Positions 40,427-51,856 of a DNA stretch of 64,000 nucleotides are shown one piece after another. The notes beneath the pieces were generated by a model. It saw nothing but the letters and a program-made list of their open reading frames with translations, ran no database searches and was not told the origin of the DNA. The stretch comes from a bacterium (GTDB lineage: Bacteria; Verrucomicrobiota; Verrucomicrobiia; Limisphaerales; UBA11358), in NCBI GenBank assembly GCA_021817945.1, contig JAKAFL010000009.1, forward strand, positions 1-64,000, read 5' to 3'. Position numbers and translations under genes: made by a program. The stretch's first letter is position 1. The number at the start of each line of letters is the position of its first letter.

Positions 40427-43291
40427 ATGTCTAGGACACTTGATTTTTTAGCGGATTCCGAACCGTTTGCACACCGTCATATTGGGCCGGATGAGCATGA
40501 AACTGGTGAAATGCTGCAGTTGCTGGGTTATCCCACCCTCGAAGCCTTGGTGGATGCGGCCGTGCCGCCGCCCATTCGCCTCAAAAAGAGCCTGGCTTTG
40601 CCTCCCGCACGGAGCGAATTCCAGGCGCTGGCGGAGCTGAAACGCATTGCCGGGGAGAACAAGGTTTTTCGCTCATTCATTGGCCAGGGGTACTATGACA
40701 CCATCACCCCGCCCGTGATTCAGCGCAACGTGCTGGAGAATCCCGGATGGTACACCCAATACACCCCATACCAGGCGGAGATATCGCAGGGACGCCTTGA
40801 AGCCTTGCTGAACTTTCAGACCATGGTCACTGACCTGACCGGAATGGATATTGCCAACGCCTCACTTTTGGATGAAGCCACCGCTTGTGCGGAGGCCATG
40901 ACCATGAGCGCCAGGCTCAAGGAGGGACGGCGCAGATTTCTGGTTTCTGATTCCTGCCATCCCCAAAACATTGAAGTGGTTCAGACCCGCGCCCGGGCAT
41001 TAGGCATGGAGGTTCACGTTGGAAACCCTGAAACCTTTGACTTGAATGACCAGGTGATGGGCGTATTGGTGCAGTACCCGGACACTTACGGAGTGATCCA
41101 TGATTTCACAAAACTCTCGAAAAAGGTCAAGGAAGATGGAGCGCTGCTGATCGTTGCGGCGGATTTGCTGGCCTTGACCCTATTGAAGCCGCCCGGGGAG
41201 TTTGGGGCAGACATGGTGGTGGGCAGCGCCCAACGGTTTGGTGTGCCAATGGGATACGGTGGTCCTCATGCGGCCTTTTTTGCCACTCGAAACGAATTCA
41301 AGCGCCATATGCCCGGACGAATCGTGGGGGTATCCCGTGATTCCCGTGGAAAACCGGCTTTGCGGCTGGCCCTGGGCACGCGTGAGCAACACATCCGCCG
41401 TGAAAAAGCCACCAGCAACATTTGCACGGCCCAGGCTCTCCTCGCCAACATGGCTTCCCTTTATGCGGTTTACCATGGTCCCGAGGGCTTGAAATCCATC
41501 GCCACGCGCATTCACCGTCTGACCGCCAGTTTGGCTGGTTGGCTCGTGCGCAAGGGGTTCCGGGTGGAAAATGATGCCTTCTTTGACACGCTCACGGTGG
41601 TGGTTCCGGAAGCCGAGGCTGTTCACCGCGCCGCCGCAGAGTGCGGCATCAATTTCCGCATGCTCACAAGTGAACGGGTGGGAATAACGCTGGACGAGAC
41701 TTGCCAGGGATCTGATTTGGCCTTGATCGCGAGCGCCTTGACGGGGCAAAAAGTGGCGTTGGCCCAAATGGAGCTTCCCGAGCCCGCGAATCACATGCCG
41801 CCCTTTGCCCGAAGGCTCTCAACATTTCTCACGCACAAAGTCTTCAACAGCCACCACTGCGAAACGGAAATGCTGCGCTATATCAAGCGGCTTGAATCCA
41901 GGGATTTGTCATTGACTGCTTCCATGATTCCACTGGGGTCCTGCACAATGAAACTCAACGCGGCAGCAGAGATGTTGCCGGTGTCATGGCCGGAATTTTC
42001 ACGTTTACATCCTTTTGCGCCACTCAATCAGGCGCGCGGATACCAGATTTTGTTCCAAAACCTGGAGGATTGGCTGGAGGAAATCACGGGTTTTGCCGGA
42101 ATATCTCTTCAGCCAAACGCGGGGTCCCAGGGTGAATATGCCGGCTTGCTGGTCATCCGCGCTTATCTGGAATCCTGCGGCCAATCGCAAAGGAATATCT
42201 GCCTCATTCCCACTTCCGCACACGGAACCAATCCGGCCAGCGCCGTCATGGCTGGCATGAAGGTGGTGGCTGTGGCATGTGATGCCAATGGAAACATAGA
42301 CATGGCAGACCTTCGCGCCAAAGCGGATGCGCACCGGGAATCCTTGTCCTGCCTGATGATCACCTATCCCAGCACCCATGGCGTATTCGAGGAAACCATC
42401 AGGGAAATGTGCGAGGTGATTCATTCCCGGGGCGGACAGGTTTACATGGACGGGGCGAATTTGAATGCGCAGGTGGGCCTCACCTCGCCTGGGCGCATGG
42501 GGGCGGATGTCTGCCATTTGAATCTGCACAAAACCTTCTGCATTCCCCATGGCGGGGGAGGTCCCGGGGTGGGTCCCATTGGGGTGGCCAGCCATCTGGT
42601 TCCTTTCCTGCCCAGCCACCCCTTCTTCACCGGGCGACTGGCCAAAAAGGTTGAAAAGTCCCATATCGGACCCGTCTCAGGCGCACCCTGGGGCAGCGCC
42701 AGCATCCTTCCCATTTCCTGGATGTACATTGCCATGATGGGTGCCCAGGGCCTTGTCCAATCCACCGGACACGCCATTTTGAATGCCAATTACGTCGCCG
42801 CCAGACTTCAACCTTTTTTTCCCACCCTTTACCGGAATCGCAACCTGGTGGCGCACGAATGCATTCTGGACTTGCGCGCCTTTCACCTCACCACCGCGGA
42901 GGACGTGGCCAAACGATTGATGGATTACGGATTCCACGCTCCCACGCTAAGCTGGCCGGTGGCCGGCACCTTGATGGTGGAGCCCACTGAAAGTGAATCC
43001 AAAAAGGAACTGGACAGGTTCTGCGATGCCATGATCGCCATTCATGCAGAAATGGTGGAGGTGGAAAGCGGGCGTTTGGACGCGCAGGTCAACATGTTGA
43101 AACTGGCCCCGCACACTGCTGACCAGGTGGCTGGAGATGCCTGGGACCGCCCTTACTCCCGAATGAAGGCGGCCTTTCCATCCCCGCACCAACTCGAATA
43201 CAAATTCTGGCCCCATGTGGGACGCATTGACAACGTCTTTGGCGACCGCAACCCGGTTTGTTCCTGTGTTGGCATGGAGGAATACGCTTAG
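40427..43291 (+). CDS. gcvP: Glycine dehydrogenase (decarboxylating), P-protein
   Basis: '[22 protein letters not shown]', '[50 protein letters not shown]', '[24 protein letters not shown]'. Start at MSRTLDF. Confidence 0.97.
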   Translation: MSRTLDFLADSEPFAHRHIGPDEHETGEMLQLLGYPTLEALVDAAVPPPIRLKKSLALPPARSEFQALAELKRIAGENKVFRSFIGQGYYDTITPPVIQRNVLENPGWYTQYTPYQAEISQGRLEALLNFQTMVTDLTGMDIANASLLDEATACAEAMTMSARLKEGRRRFLVSDSCHPQNIEVVQTRARALGMEVHVGNPETFDLNDQVMGVLVQYPDTYGVIHDFTKLSKKVKEDGALLIVAADLLALTLLKPPGEFGADMVVGSAQRFGVPMGYGGPHAAFFATRNEFKRHMPGRIVGVSRDSRGKPALRLALGTREQHIRREKATSNICTAQALLANMASLYAVYHGPEGLKSIATRIHRLTASLAGWLVRKGFRVENDAFFDTLTVVVPEAEAVHRAAAECGINFRMLTSERVGITLDETCQGSDLALIASALTGQKVALAQMELPEPANHMPPFARRLSTFLTHKVFNSHHCETEMLRYIKRLESRDLSLTASMIPLGSCTMKLNAAAEMLPVSWPEFSRLHPFAPLNQARGYQILFQNLEDWLEEITGFAGISLQPNAGSQGEYAGLLVIRAYLESCGQSQRNICLIPTSAHGTNPASAVMAGMKVVAVACDANGNIDMADLRAKADAHRESLSCLMITYPSTHGVFEETIREMCEVIHSRGGQVYMDGANLNAQVGLTSPGRMGADVCHLNLHKTFCIPHGGGGPGVGPIGVASHLVPFLPSHPFFTGRLAKKVEKSHIGPVSGAPWGSASILPISWMYIAMMGAQGLVQSTGHAILNANYVAARLQPFFPTLYRNRNLVAHECILDLRAFHLTTAEDVAKRLMDYGFHAPTLSWPVAGTLMVEPTESESKKELDRFCDAMIAIHAEMVEVESGRLDAQVNMLKLAPHTADQVAGDAWDRPYSRMKAAFPSPHQLEYKFWPHVGRIDNVFGDRNPVCSCVGMEEYA

Positions 43292-43321
43292 GCTCGGGGG
43301 CCTGGCCCAGGCTCATTCAAT

Positions 43322-44077
43322 TCATGTTTTCAGTGTGATGCAAACCGGGCAATGATCGCTGCCGGGCACATCGGCCAGTATCCGGGCCGATGTCAGGCGC
43401 GGGCGCAGGACTTTTGAAACAAGAAAGTAGTCAATGCGCCACCCCACATTCCGCGCGCGGGCACCCGACATGGGACTCCACCAGGTGTAATGGCCGCCGG
43501 CTTTTTCAAATTCCCTGAACGTGTCCACAAAACCCGCCTTGACGAATGCCGTGAACCCCTCCCGTTCCTCCACGGTGAACCCGTGGTTGCGAACATTTGC
43601 CTTGGGATTGGCCAGGTCCAATTCCATATGCGCCACGTTCAGGTCGCCGCAAAACACCACCGGCTTTCGGCGTTCCAGTTTGCGAAGGTAAGCAAGGAAA
43701 TCCCGGTCCCATTTCTGGCGGTAGGGCAACCGCTCCAATTCCCGCCTCGAGTTGGGCACATAAACGTTTACCAGGAAAAAATCCTCGAACTCAGCCGTCA
43801 GAATCCTGCCCTCCTTGTCGTGCAATGGCTTGCCCATGCCAGTTTGGATTTTCAAGGGCGGTATCCGGGTGAGAATGGCCGTGCCGGAATACCCCTTTTT
43901 TTCGGCGCAATTCCAAAAAGACGCATAATACCCGGGCCATGTGGGGGTGACCTGATCCGGCGAACATTTGGTTTCTTGCAGGCACAGGACATCCGGCTTT
44001 TCTGATTCCAGGAATTCCAGGAAATTCTTTTTAAGGACCGCGCGCAGGCCGTTGACATTCCAAGATAAAATTTTCAC
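43322..44077 (-). CDS. xth: Exodeoxyribonuclease III
   Basis: Likely GTG start: [37 protein letters not shown]...[16 protein letters not shown]...WRIDYFLVS...GSDHCPVCI. Confidence 0.94.
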   Translation of the reverse strand: MKILSWNVNGLRAVLKKNFLEFLESEKPDVLCLQETKCSPDQVTPTWPGYYASFWNCAEKKGYSGTAILTRIPPLKIQTGMGKPLHDKEGRILTAEFEDFFLVNVYVPNSRRELERLPYRQKWDRDFLAYLRKLERRKPVVFCGDLNVAHMELDLANPKANVRNHGFTVEEREGFTAFVKAGFVDTFREFEKAGGHYTWWSPMSGARARNVGWRIDYFLVSKVLRPRLTSARILADVPGSDHCPVCITLKT

Positions 44078-44201
44078 CAACCCAGAATAATGCCCATGCT
44101 GGCGTGCGCCAGCCCGGAATGGCGGCGGCGCCCGATTGCTGCTCTTCAGCTCTTCAGCGCATTGACGCGGGGTCATCCAGGGATTAGCTTGTTGATGAGT
44201 A

Positions 44202-44585
44202 ATGATTGCCAAAGCAACAGTCCAATCCCAATCCACCGCGTCCATACGGACAGGAGACGAGCGTTTGATCCGGCTTACGGAAAATGCCGCACGGAAGGTA
44301 TCTGGTTTGCTGACCCGGCAAGGCCGGCCCGGCGGGGTGTTGCGCGTGGCGGTGGTGGGTGGGGGGTGTTCCGGCCTGCAATACAAAATGGACCTGCAGG
44401 ACCAGCCGGCTTCCAGGGATATTTTAGTGGTCACTGCCGGTGTCCGCGTGGTGGTGGATCCCAAGAGCGCCCTTTATGTGACCGGCAGCGAACTGGATTA
44501 CCTGCAAACCCTGGATGGCGGTTTCAAGGTGAACAACCCCAACGCAGCCACCAGTTGTTCGTGCGGTGAAAGCTTCAGCGCCTGA
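44202..44585 (+). CDS. Iron-sulfur cluster assembly accessory protein (HesB/IscA family)
   Basis: '[15 protein letters not shown]...[18 protein letters not shown]...[45 protein letters not shown]'. Confidence 0.94.
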   Translation: MIAKATVQSQSTASIRTGDERLIRLTENAARKVSGLLTRQGRPGGVLRVAVVGGGCSGLQYKMDLQDQPASRDILVVTAGVRVVVDPKSALYVTGSELDYLQTLDGGFKVNNPNAATSCSCGESFSA

Positions 44586-44652
44586 GGTCAACGCTGCCTG
44601 GTGGCGCAAGTGATATTCCACCAGCCCCGCCCGGCGGGAACCCTTTCGTTTC

Positions 44653-45258
44653 ATGACTGATTATTTTTCCCTGTTCAATGAAGTCCCGCGACCCTGGCTG
44701 GATCAGCAGAGTTTGCAGGACTCTTTCCACCGCATTGCCGCGCAGCTTCACCCCGATAAACAGGGGGATGCAGACCCGGCAACCCGGTCGAAGGCAGCCA
44801 GGGAATTTGCCGATTTAAACCAGGCCTATCAATGCCTCATGGATCCCAAGGCCCGTTTGCTGCATTTATTGGAATTAACCCGCGGGAAAAAGCCGGATGA
44901 CATGGAACAAATCCCCGCAGCCCTGGCGGATCGGTTCATTGGCGTGGCTCACACCTGCCGCGAAGGGGATGCATTGCTTGCGGAAAAATCCAGGACGGAG
45001 TCGCCCCTCTTGCGGGTGGGGCTGTTTCAACGCAGCCAGGCATGGCTGGAAAAGGCCGGCCGGTTGCAGGCTGAATTTTTGGAATGGGAAAAAAGGATCC
45101 TGGCGGATCTCAAAGCGCTTGACGACGAATGGAGGTTGCAACCTGCCATGGCCGCAACCGCGCTGCTGCCCCGCCTGGAGGAGCATTACCGGATGCTGGC
45201 CTATTTAAACCGCTGGAACCACCAACTGCGAAACCGCATTGGGCGAATGACCTTTTGA
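44653..45258 (+). CDS. hscB: Fe-S assembly co-chaperone HscB (J-domain)
   Basis: 'DYFSLFNEVPRPWLDQQSLQDSFHRIAAQLHPDKQ...FADLNQAYQCLMDPKARLLHLLEL' with HPD motif. Confidence 0.88.
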   Translation: MTDYFSLFNEVPRPWLDQQSLQDSFHRIAAQLHPDKQGDADPATRSKAAREFADLNQAYQCLMDPKARLLHLLELTRGKKPDDMEQIPAALADRFIGVAHTCREGDALLAEKSRTESPLLRVGLFQRSQAWLEKAGRLQAEFLEWEKRILADLKALDDEWRLQPAMAATALLPRLEEHYRMLAYLNRWNHQLRNRIGRMTF

Positions 45259-45281
45259 ACCCAAAAACGAAATTCAAAAGG
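45251..45281 (+). terminator. Stem-loop at end of hscB
   Basis: CCTTTTGAA...TTCAAAAGG perfect 9-bp stem overlapping the hscB stop; overlaps repeat copy B. Confidence 0.45.
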
Positions 45282-45339
45282 CCAATCTGCCCCAATCTAC
45301 CGGGCGCATCTTGACCCTTTCCATTTCGCTTTTCGGGTT
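45260..45339 (-). repeat. Dispersed intergenic repeat, copy B (no insert)
   Basis: Reverse complement reads AACCCGAAAAGCGAAATGGAAAGGGTCAAGATGCGCCCGGTAGATTGGGGCAGATTGGCCTTTTGAATTTCGTTTTTGG, aligning to 12198-12232 joined to 12313-12360. Confidence 0.8.
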
Positions 45340-45406
45340 GAAAGCAGGGACTCCCGCAGGGCAATTCCATGGCCGCATTTTGATGAAGCCTTGAATACCT
45401 GTCCGG

Positions 45407-47602
45407 TCAATCTTTTTGAAACACCACCACGCCAAGCGGGGGAAGTGTCAGGCTGGCGGAACAGGGTTGTCCATGCCACGGCTGGGGTTCGGCGGCGACG
45501 CTTCCCTGGTTTCCCAAATTGCTTCCACCATAAACTGCGGAATCACTGTTCAAAACCTCTTCCCATTGGCCCGCTGCCGGAAAACCCGCCCGATATTGGA
45601 AACGTGGAACCGGGGTGAGATTGAGAACCACCACGGTTTGATTCTGGCCATCCTGCGTCTGGCGCATGAAAATCAAAACGCTGTGGTGATGGTCGTTGCA
45701 GTCAATCCATTGAAAACCCCGGTGGTCATGGTCGGCCTGCCAAAGCCCGGGTGACTGGAGATAAAGCCGGTTTAGATCAGCGACAAAATCCTGCAATCCC
45801 TTATGATAGGGCCCGGCCTGCAGCAACCACCAATCCACCTGGCCGTTTTCACTCCACTCCTTGCGTTGACCCAATTCGCCGCCCATGAACAGCAGTTTTT
45901 TACCCGGAAAAAGCCATTGGTAGGCAAGCAGCGCCCTCAAATTGGCGAACTGCTGCCAGTCATCCCCCGGCATCCGTCCCAAGAGGGACAGCTTCCCATG
46001 CACCACCTCGTCGTGCGAGAGCGGCAGGATGAAGTTTTCGTTGTGATGATAAAGCATCGCAAAGGTCAGATCATTTTGGTGATACTGCCGGTGCACGCTC
46101 TCGCGCTTGAAATAACCCAGGGTGTCATGCATCCAACCCATGTTCCATTTGAAGGAGAATCCCAAGCCGCCCAGATGAGGCGGACGGGTCACCAGCGGCC
46201 ACGCCGTGGATTCCTCGGCAATGGTCAGGATGCCAGGATGCTCGGTATGGGTGATGTGATTGAATTTTTTGAGGAATTCAATCGCCTCCAGATTTTCCCT
46301 TCCGCCGTATTGGTTTGGAATCCATTCACCCTCTTTTCGCGAATAATCCAGGTAAAGCATGGATGCCACCGCATCCACCCTCAAGCCATCCACGTGGAAG
46401 CGTTCGCACCAATAGAGGGCATTGGCCACCAAAAAATTGGCCACTTCATTCCGGCCAAAATTGAAGATCAAGGTTCCCCAGTCCTGATGCGCGCCTTTGC
46501 GTGGGTCTTCATGTTCGTACAAGGCCGTGCCATCAAACCGCGCCAATGCCCACTCATCACGAGGAAAATGAGCGGGCACCCAATCCACAATCACACCCAC
46601 CCCGGCTTCATGCAAGGCATTGACCAGCCACTGAAAATCCTCCGGCGTCCCAAACCTGCTGGTGGGCGCATAAAAACCGGTCACCTGGTAACCCCATGAG
46701 GGGTAAAATGCATGCTCCGCCAGAGGCATGAATTCCACATGGCTGAAGCCCATCTTTTTGATGTAGAGAACCAGTGGTTCGGCGAGATCACGGTAACTCC
46801 AGGATTCGTTGGCGGATTTTTTGCGCCATGATCCCAAATGAACCTCATAAATGCTCAAGGGCGACCGCAGCGGATCACGCCGACCGCGGGCTTCCATCCA
46901 CGCCGCGTCGCTCCACTTGAAGGACCGGGTATCCCAAAAAATCGCAGCCTGCTTGGGGGCAACTTCAAAGAAAAATCCGTATGGATCCGTGTTGAGCTTC
47001 AGCCGGCCATGCACATCGCGGATTTCAAATTTATAGTGCGCCCCTTGCGCAACGCCAGGAATGAATATTTCCCACACGCCGGAGGCTCCAAGCAGGCGCA
47101 TGGCATGAACACGACCGTCCCATTGGTTGAAATCGCCCACCACACTGACGCGCCGGGCATTGGGCGCCCATACGGCAAAACTAGCCCCAGCCACTCCATC
47201 CAAAACCCTGGGTTGTGCTCCCAGCTTTTCAAAAATCCGCCGCTCATCCCCCTTGCCAAACAAAAAAAGGTCCGTCTCACCCAATGTCGGAAGAAATGAA
47301 TAAGGATCACGCTGACTTCGTGTGTGCCCCTGATGATCTGTCGCAACCAGGTCATAGGCATAAACCTCCTTCGATTTGCGTGTGGCCCCCTCAAAAACGT
47401 CGCTGTTTCCCAGCCTCTTCAATTCAAAAGAGGGCCGGTCAGGTTCATGAACGGGGCGGATTGAAACCTTTTTGACGTTGGGCAGCAAAGCCCGCACCAC
47501 CAGGCCGGAGCCGTCAGCCAACGGATGCATTCCCAACAATGAATGAGGCGAAGGATGAGTCACCTCGAGAAGTCCCTGCAGTTCACTTTCCGTAAGGATC
47601 AT
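45407..47602 (-). CDS. glgB: 1,4-alpha-glucan branching enzyme
   Basis: 'HPSPHSLLGMHPLADGSGLVVRALLP', 'VEFMPLAEHAFYPSWGYQVTGFYAPTSRFGTPEDFQWLVNALHEAGVGVIVDWVPAHFPRDEWAL', 'DGLRVDAVASMLYLDYSRKEGEWIPN'. Confidence 0.97.
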   Translation of the reverse strand: MILTESELQGLLEVTHPSPHSLLGMHPLADGSGLVVRALLPNVKKVSIRPVHEPDRPSFELKRLGNSDVFEGATRKSKEVYAYDLVATDHQGHTRSQRDPYSFLPTLGETDLFLFGKGDERRIFEKLGAQPRVLDGVAGASFAVWAPNARRVSVVGDFNQWDGRVHAMRLLGASGVWEIFIPGVAQGAHYKFEIRDVHGRLKLNTDPYGFFFEVAPKQAAIFWDTRSFKWSDAAWMEARGRRDPLRSPLSIYEVHLGSWRKKSANESWSYRDLAEPLVLYIKKMGFSHVEFMPLAEHAFYPSWGYQVTGFYAPTSRFGTPEDFQWLVNALHEAGVGVIVDWVPAHFPRDEWALARFDGTALYEHEDPRKGAHQDWGTLIFNFGRNEVANFLVANALYWCERFHVDGLRVDAVASMLYLDYSRKEGEWIPNQYGGRENLEAIEFLKKFNHITHTEHPGILTIAEESTAWPLVTRPPHLGGLGFSFKWNMGWMHDTLGYFKRESVHRQYHQNDLTFAMLYHHNENFILPLSHDEVVHGKLSLLGRMPGDDWQQFANLRALLAYQWLFPGKKLLFMGGELGQRKEWSENGQVDWWLLQAGPYHKGLQDFVADLNRLYLQSPGLWQADHDHRGFQWIDCNDHHHSVLIFMRQTQDGQNQTVVVLNLTPVPRFQYRAGFPAAGQWEEVLNSDSAVYGGSNLGNQGSVAAEPQPWHGQPCSASLTLPPLGVVVFQKD

Positions 47603-47705
47603 GATTCAATAATACCCACAATCCATCGTCTGGACGACAAATAAAAGAAAAAACCGCGTGAAAGGATTGAGACATGGCAAACCGGGTTTCCCGGGCATTC
47701 AAACA

Positions 47706-48323
47706 TCAAAGTCTGGCCTGCTGGGCCAGGCCCGACCAGCGTGCTTCTCGCAAAATTCTGGCCACCTGCTCTTCCAAGATACCAAGGCTTCCCTCGGACC
47801 AAAGAACCCTATGGGATCGGCTCATTTTCTCCTCAGCAGGCAATTGGGCCGCCAGGCGCCGGTGAATTTCCTCAGTGGACCAGCCCCGTTGGATCAATCT
47901 TTCCATTTGGGCCCGGGGTGTGCAGCCCACACACACCACCTGATCAAAAAGGCTCTCTGCCTCAGTCTCATAAAGCAGGGGAATCACCACCACGGCCAGG
48001 GTTGCACCTGCCAATAGCTGGCACTGAACCTGCCGTTGCCATTCCTGACGGATCATTGGGTGCAAAATGGACTCCAACCTGCGGCGGGCGGAGGAATCCG
48101 AGAAAACTATCGCAGCCAATTTATTGCGGGCCAGTCCTCCATCAGGAGCCAGGATCACGTTTCCAAATTGCTGAACCAATGCTTCCAAGGCCGGTAACCC
48201 GGGCCGCACCAGGTCCCGAGCGATTTGATCCGTATCCGTGACCCAAACTCCCTTGCGGCTGAAAATCGAGGCAACGGTAGATTTGCCCATCCCTATGCCA
48301 CCCGTCAATGCCCAGACACTCAT
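47706..48323 (-). CDS. coaE: Dephospho-CoA kinase
   Basis: MSVWALTGGIGMGKSTVASIFSRKGVWVTDTDQIARDLVRPG...HPMIRQEWQ...VVVIPLLYETEAESLFDQVVCVGC. Confidence 0.95.
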   Translation of the reverse strand: MSVWALTGGIGMGKSTVASIFSRKGVWVTDTDQIARDLVRPGLPALEALVQQFGNVILAPDGGLARNKLAAIVFSDSSARRRLESILHPMIRQEWQRQVQCQLLAGATLAVVVIPLLYETEAESLFDQVVCVGCTPRAQMERLIQRGWSTEEIHRRLAAQLPAEEKMSRSHRVLWSEGSLGILEEQVARILREARWSGLAQQARL

Positions 48324-48480
48324 GAGGTAAAATAGCAGGATTTGTTCTCCAACATAGGTTCTGTGCCATTGACACGGCACGAAAATCCAATCCTGGCAAC
48401 GCGTCAATGCCCCCAACCCGCCGGGCTACTCATGTTTGGATGGCCGAATAAAACCAGCCATCCGTGGATGAATAAGCCGG

Positions 48481-51400
48481 TCACTGCAAGACTTCCACGC
48501 GGTAATAGCGTTCGGAAGAGTTGGTCAAGGAATCAAAAATCCAGACATTGGTCACCGGGCCGGAGGCAGATTGAGGCGAAATAAAGCCGGAGGCGCTGGA
48601 ATTAGACACACTGACACCCGAGCCATAGTAGTATTGGCTGATTTTTGGAAGCGACAGCCACGGACCGGACACCAGATTGGTGGTATATTGAACAATATTA
48701 TTGGCGCCTGGGGGTGTGTTCCACTGAAGCTTGATCTGGTTGGGCGCCACGTTGGTGAGACTGGGAGTCAAGTTCACCTGACCGGCCACAAAAACAGTGG
48801 AGGGAGAACTTGCCAGCAATCCGGCATTCACGTAGTAGGTTTGGCCATTATAGGTGTAGGCAGCCGAGCTAAAATGTCCCACATAACTGGAAATCCAATG
48901 GAGGTGCCCATTGTTCTTGCCATCCAATGCCTTCGCCACAGAAACGCCATTCGAATAAGCCTGGGCGTAGTAGATGTTGAAATTGGGAGCACTTTTCAAT
49001 GCGACTGGGTTTCCTTGGGAATCCGTGCCAGCCGATGATCCATTCAAACTGATTGAGTCAATATAAATGGCGTTGGTGCTGCCTGTTCCGAAATAGTACC
49101 AGACACCGCCCAGTGCGCCAGCCAGGTTCAGTTCGCCGATTGCGGCATTATTGTTGAAACCCGAGGGATTTGCACCCAGATCGGCCCCTGCCCAAGTGTT
49201 ATACACCACTTTATTGGGCGGGGGCGTGGCATATATGGCGGTGCCCAACAACCCTCCGAATGCGGGCAAATCCAGCAAATTCAAGCCCGATGAATTGGTG
49301 CCGCCCACATTCCAGACATATGGGGCAGCCAATGGAATGGGACCTGCCACCACGCCATCGGTTAAAAGATTTGTCACCTGCAAACTGATGGAGCCAGAGG
49401 CGGTCAGGAGGGCGTTGCTGACAATCAAATCTTGGGAAGCCAGAGAAATTCCGAAAACGGATAAAACCGAGCCACCGGAAAACGCGGCAGTTTGGGCCTG
49501 CAATTCAATATTATCGCTGAATATGAAGCCTCCATTGTCGAAATTATTTGCAAATACATGCAGTGAGGAGGCATTCAGGCTTCCCTGGTTGATAAAATTA
49601 TTGTACCAGACTGGAACAGAGGCCACGTTGGTTGTTCCAGGAGTGGCATTCACACCCCCCGACAGCGATGAGCCTGATGACCAAACCAAAGATTTGGAAC
49701 TGACGGATACAGGCAGGCCATTGCCGGATGGACCGGTCAAAATAGACGTGACCGTGAAACCATTGGTGACAAAAGGCCCGGCAGTGACCAATGGATTGCC
49801 AGTGGTGTTGGTGCTGTAAAGAGAGCCTGATCCGGATGATACATTGATGGCCTGAATCAAGTTGCTGATGGATCCTGCCAGGGATGAAGCCACCGAAACC
49901 TGATCAGCAATCGTGTTTGTCAGGTGTTTCACATAGGTGTAGGTGGTGTATCCAACGGTAACAGTGTCCAAGGGGGCGACATTCGTGGCTCCCGACACTT
50001 CTGAAAGGACGGCTGTGGCATTTGCCTGGGGAGTGCCCGCTGTAACGGTCGTGGTATTGGTGGAACTTTCAAAAACGCCATTATTGGCCAGATTAATTAA
50101 ACCAAAATTGGTGAGGTTCAGAAGGTCTGGAAATGCAGAGGGCCAATTGAAAAGCGGGTTTTCAATGTTTAATCCACCCTCTGGAGAGGCTGCACCCAAA
50201 CTGACATCGTTGGTGGTTATTGTCAGGCTCAAGGAATTGGCGCCAAATGAATTCAAGATGTTCAGCGAATCACTGAAAGTCAGATTGTTGGTGGCGTTCA
50301 AAGCCATATTCATGACTTGTGGAATCGTTGTGGGGGAGAGAAAACTGGAAACCACGAGAACACGAAAATCGTTGGTGCCGGTGGTTGTCGAACCGTTGGT
50401 CCCGGTAATGCCCACCAACCATCGCGTTGACCACGCTTGAATAAGCCCATTCCAATAGGGTATCTGGGTCGCGATAAGGTTGGAAACAACAAGGCTGCCA
50501 TTCGTTGATCCCAAATTAAGGTCAAGATAGGGAGCGGCAAAGGATGCCCCCGAACTGGCGGCAAACTGATTGGGAGCCTGGATGGACACATAATTGGGGC
50601 CGCTGATCTGGGCATTGGTCAAATTCAACGAATGAGAGGCGCTGATCACCAGTTGGTCGGGCAAATTTGTGGGTGATCCATTGGCAATTTGATTGGTGCT
50701 GGCGCTTCCAGAGGACAAATAAATAATGCCAAGCGATGACTGGTTTGTAAGCGGGCCTGCGACGAAACCCGAATAAAAATTTGACGTGGAAGCAGTCGCA
50801 TTGGTCAGCAAAGGTAAAAAGGATTGGGTGATTTGAAAATTATTGGGCAATCCGTTTACAAAATTAACATTGGTGCTGGAACCTAATTGGTAATCATTGT
50901 TGAGATATAGATAGTTGGTTAAAACAATCCCGGTTGAAAGATTGGTGTATGGCGCAGACCATTGAATCGTCACGTTCCCAGGCCCCAACCCCTTGCCGGC
51001 GGTATTGAAATAAACCGCGTAGGTGACATTCCCACCACTATAATCCTGAACAAACGCCGAGTGAATGGTCTCGGAATTTGTTCCCACAGCATTGGTGGAA
51101 TAAAATGGGACGGTAGGATTCAGGGTGAAGCCATACTGGAGATAGCCCGGATTTGAATAAACTGCGTTGGTTGAAAAAAAACCAGTCCCGGCAGAAGTGG
51201 CCGTGAGAGATGATGGGTCCCAATAGTTGGTGCCATGAATGCCGACACCGCTTGTGTTATAGGTGGGGCCTTCAAAGGTCAAAGTAGCCCCGCTTAAATC
51301 CACGTCATTTCCGATGAAGTCCATTGAAGCACCCTGACCCACATCAACCAATCCAGGATTAATTATGTTTGTGGCCAAAGCGGCGTAGCCATACAAACCG

Positions 51401-51846
51401 GAAAAAAAGAACCCAAACGAGGTGGAGGAGCTAATAAAAAGTCCTCCGTTGGTTGATACAAATCCCGAAGAACAAAAAATAGAACCACTGTTAAAAATAC
51501 TCGCGGACATGGAACGACTATTGTTGAGAGGATTTTCGTCATCCATCAAAAACCCGGAATAGCATGTCATTTCGCCGGAGTTGGTATAATTCAGGGTGTC
51601 ACGCGTTTCATAGAGCGATGTTCCACCAGATAATATGTCAAAATAACCCGTATTTACGAAATTGGTCGCGTCAATGTCATCCGAAGTGACTGTTCCAGGA
51701 TAAAGGAATGACCCCGTGTTGATGAAAAAACTGTCTGCTGCGCAAGCCACCGGCAAATACCCCAGAAAAAGGACAACCAGGGGGGAAAGGACAAAAATAT
51801 TTTTCAGGATTCCCGACTTTCGAAATTTTTTAAAAAGTTTCTTCAT
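48481..51846 (-). CDS. Very large exported protein (1121 aa), unknown function
   Basis: Signal-like N-terminus 'ILKNIFVLSPLVVLFLGYLPVACAADS', long Ser/Thr/Asn/Gly-rich beta-type sequence, C-term 'NNIVQYTTNLVSGPWLSLP...SSERYYRVEVLQ'. Confidence 0.78.
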   Translation of the reverse strand: MKKLFKKFRKSGILKNIFVLSPLVVLFLGYLPVACAADSFFINTGSFLYPGTVTSDDIDATNFVNTGYFDILSGGTSLYETRDTLNYTNSGEMTCYSGFLMDDENPLNNSRSMSASIFNSGSIFCSSGFVSTNGGLFISSSTSFGFFFSGLYGYAALATNIINPGLVDVGQGASMDFIGNDVDLSGATLTFEGPTYNTSGVGIHGTNYWDPSSLTATSAGTGFFSTNAVYSNPGYLQYGFTLNPTVPFYSTNAVGTNSETIHSAFVQDYSGGNVTYAVYFNTAGKGLGPGNVTIQWSAPYTNLSTGIVLTNYLYLNNDYQLGSSTNVNFVNGLPNNFQITQSFLPLLTNATASTSNFYSGFVAGPLTNQSSLGIIYLSSGSASTNQIANGSPTNLPDQLVISASHSLNLTNAQISGPNYVSIQAPNQFAASSGASFAAPYLDLNLGSTNGSLVVSNLIATQIPYWNGLIQAWSTRWLVGITGTNGSTTTGTNDFRVLVVSSFLSPTTIPQVMNMALNATNNLTFSDSLNILNSFGANSLSLTITTNDVSLGAASPEGGLNIENPLFNWPSAFPDLLNLTNFGLINLANNGVFESSTNTTTVTAGTPQANATAVLSEVSGATNVAPLDTVTVGYTTYTYVKHLTNTIADQVSVASSLAGSISNLIQAINVSSGSGSLYSTNTTGNPLVTAGPFVTNGFTVTSILTGPSGNGLPVSVSSKSLVWSSGSSLSGGVNATPGTTNVASVPVWYNNFINQGSLNASSLHVFANNFDNGGFIFSDNIELQAQTAAFSGGSVLSVFGISLASQDLIVSNALLTASGSISLQVTNLLTDGVVAGPIPLAAPYVWNVGGTNSSGLNLLDLPAFGGLLGTAIYATPPPNKVVYNTWAGADLGANPSGFNNNAAIGELNLAGALGGVWYYFGTGSTNAIYIDSISLNGSSAGTDSQGNPVALKSAPNFNIYYAQAYSNGVSVAKALDGKNNGHLHWISSYVGHFSSAAYTYNGQTYYVNAGLLASSPSTVFVAGQVNLTPSLTNVAPNQIKLQWNTPPGANNIVQYTTNLVSGPWLSLPKISQYYYGSGVSVSNSSASGFISPQSASGPVTNVWIFDSLTNSSERYYRVEVLQ

Positions 51847-51856
51847 GAAATTACTT

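Noticed and set aside
43322-44464. 380-aa version of the exonuclease III ORF
   Set aside because: The first ~129 residues overlap the divergent iscA gene in antisense. A GTG start at 44077 gives the canonical [11 protein letters not shown]-terminus.
45803-46699. Plus-strand 298-aa ORF
   Set aside because: Antisense to glgB; no domain recognised.
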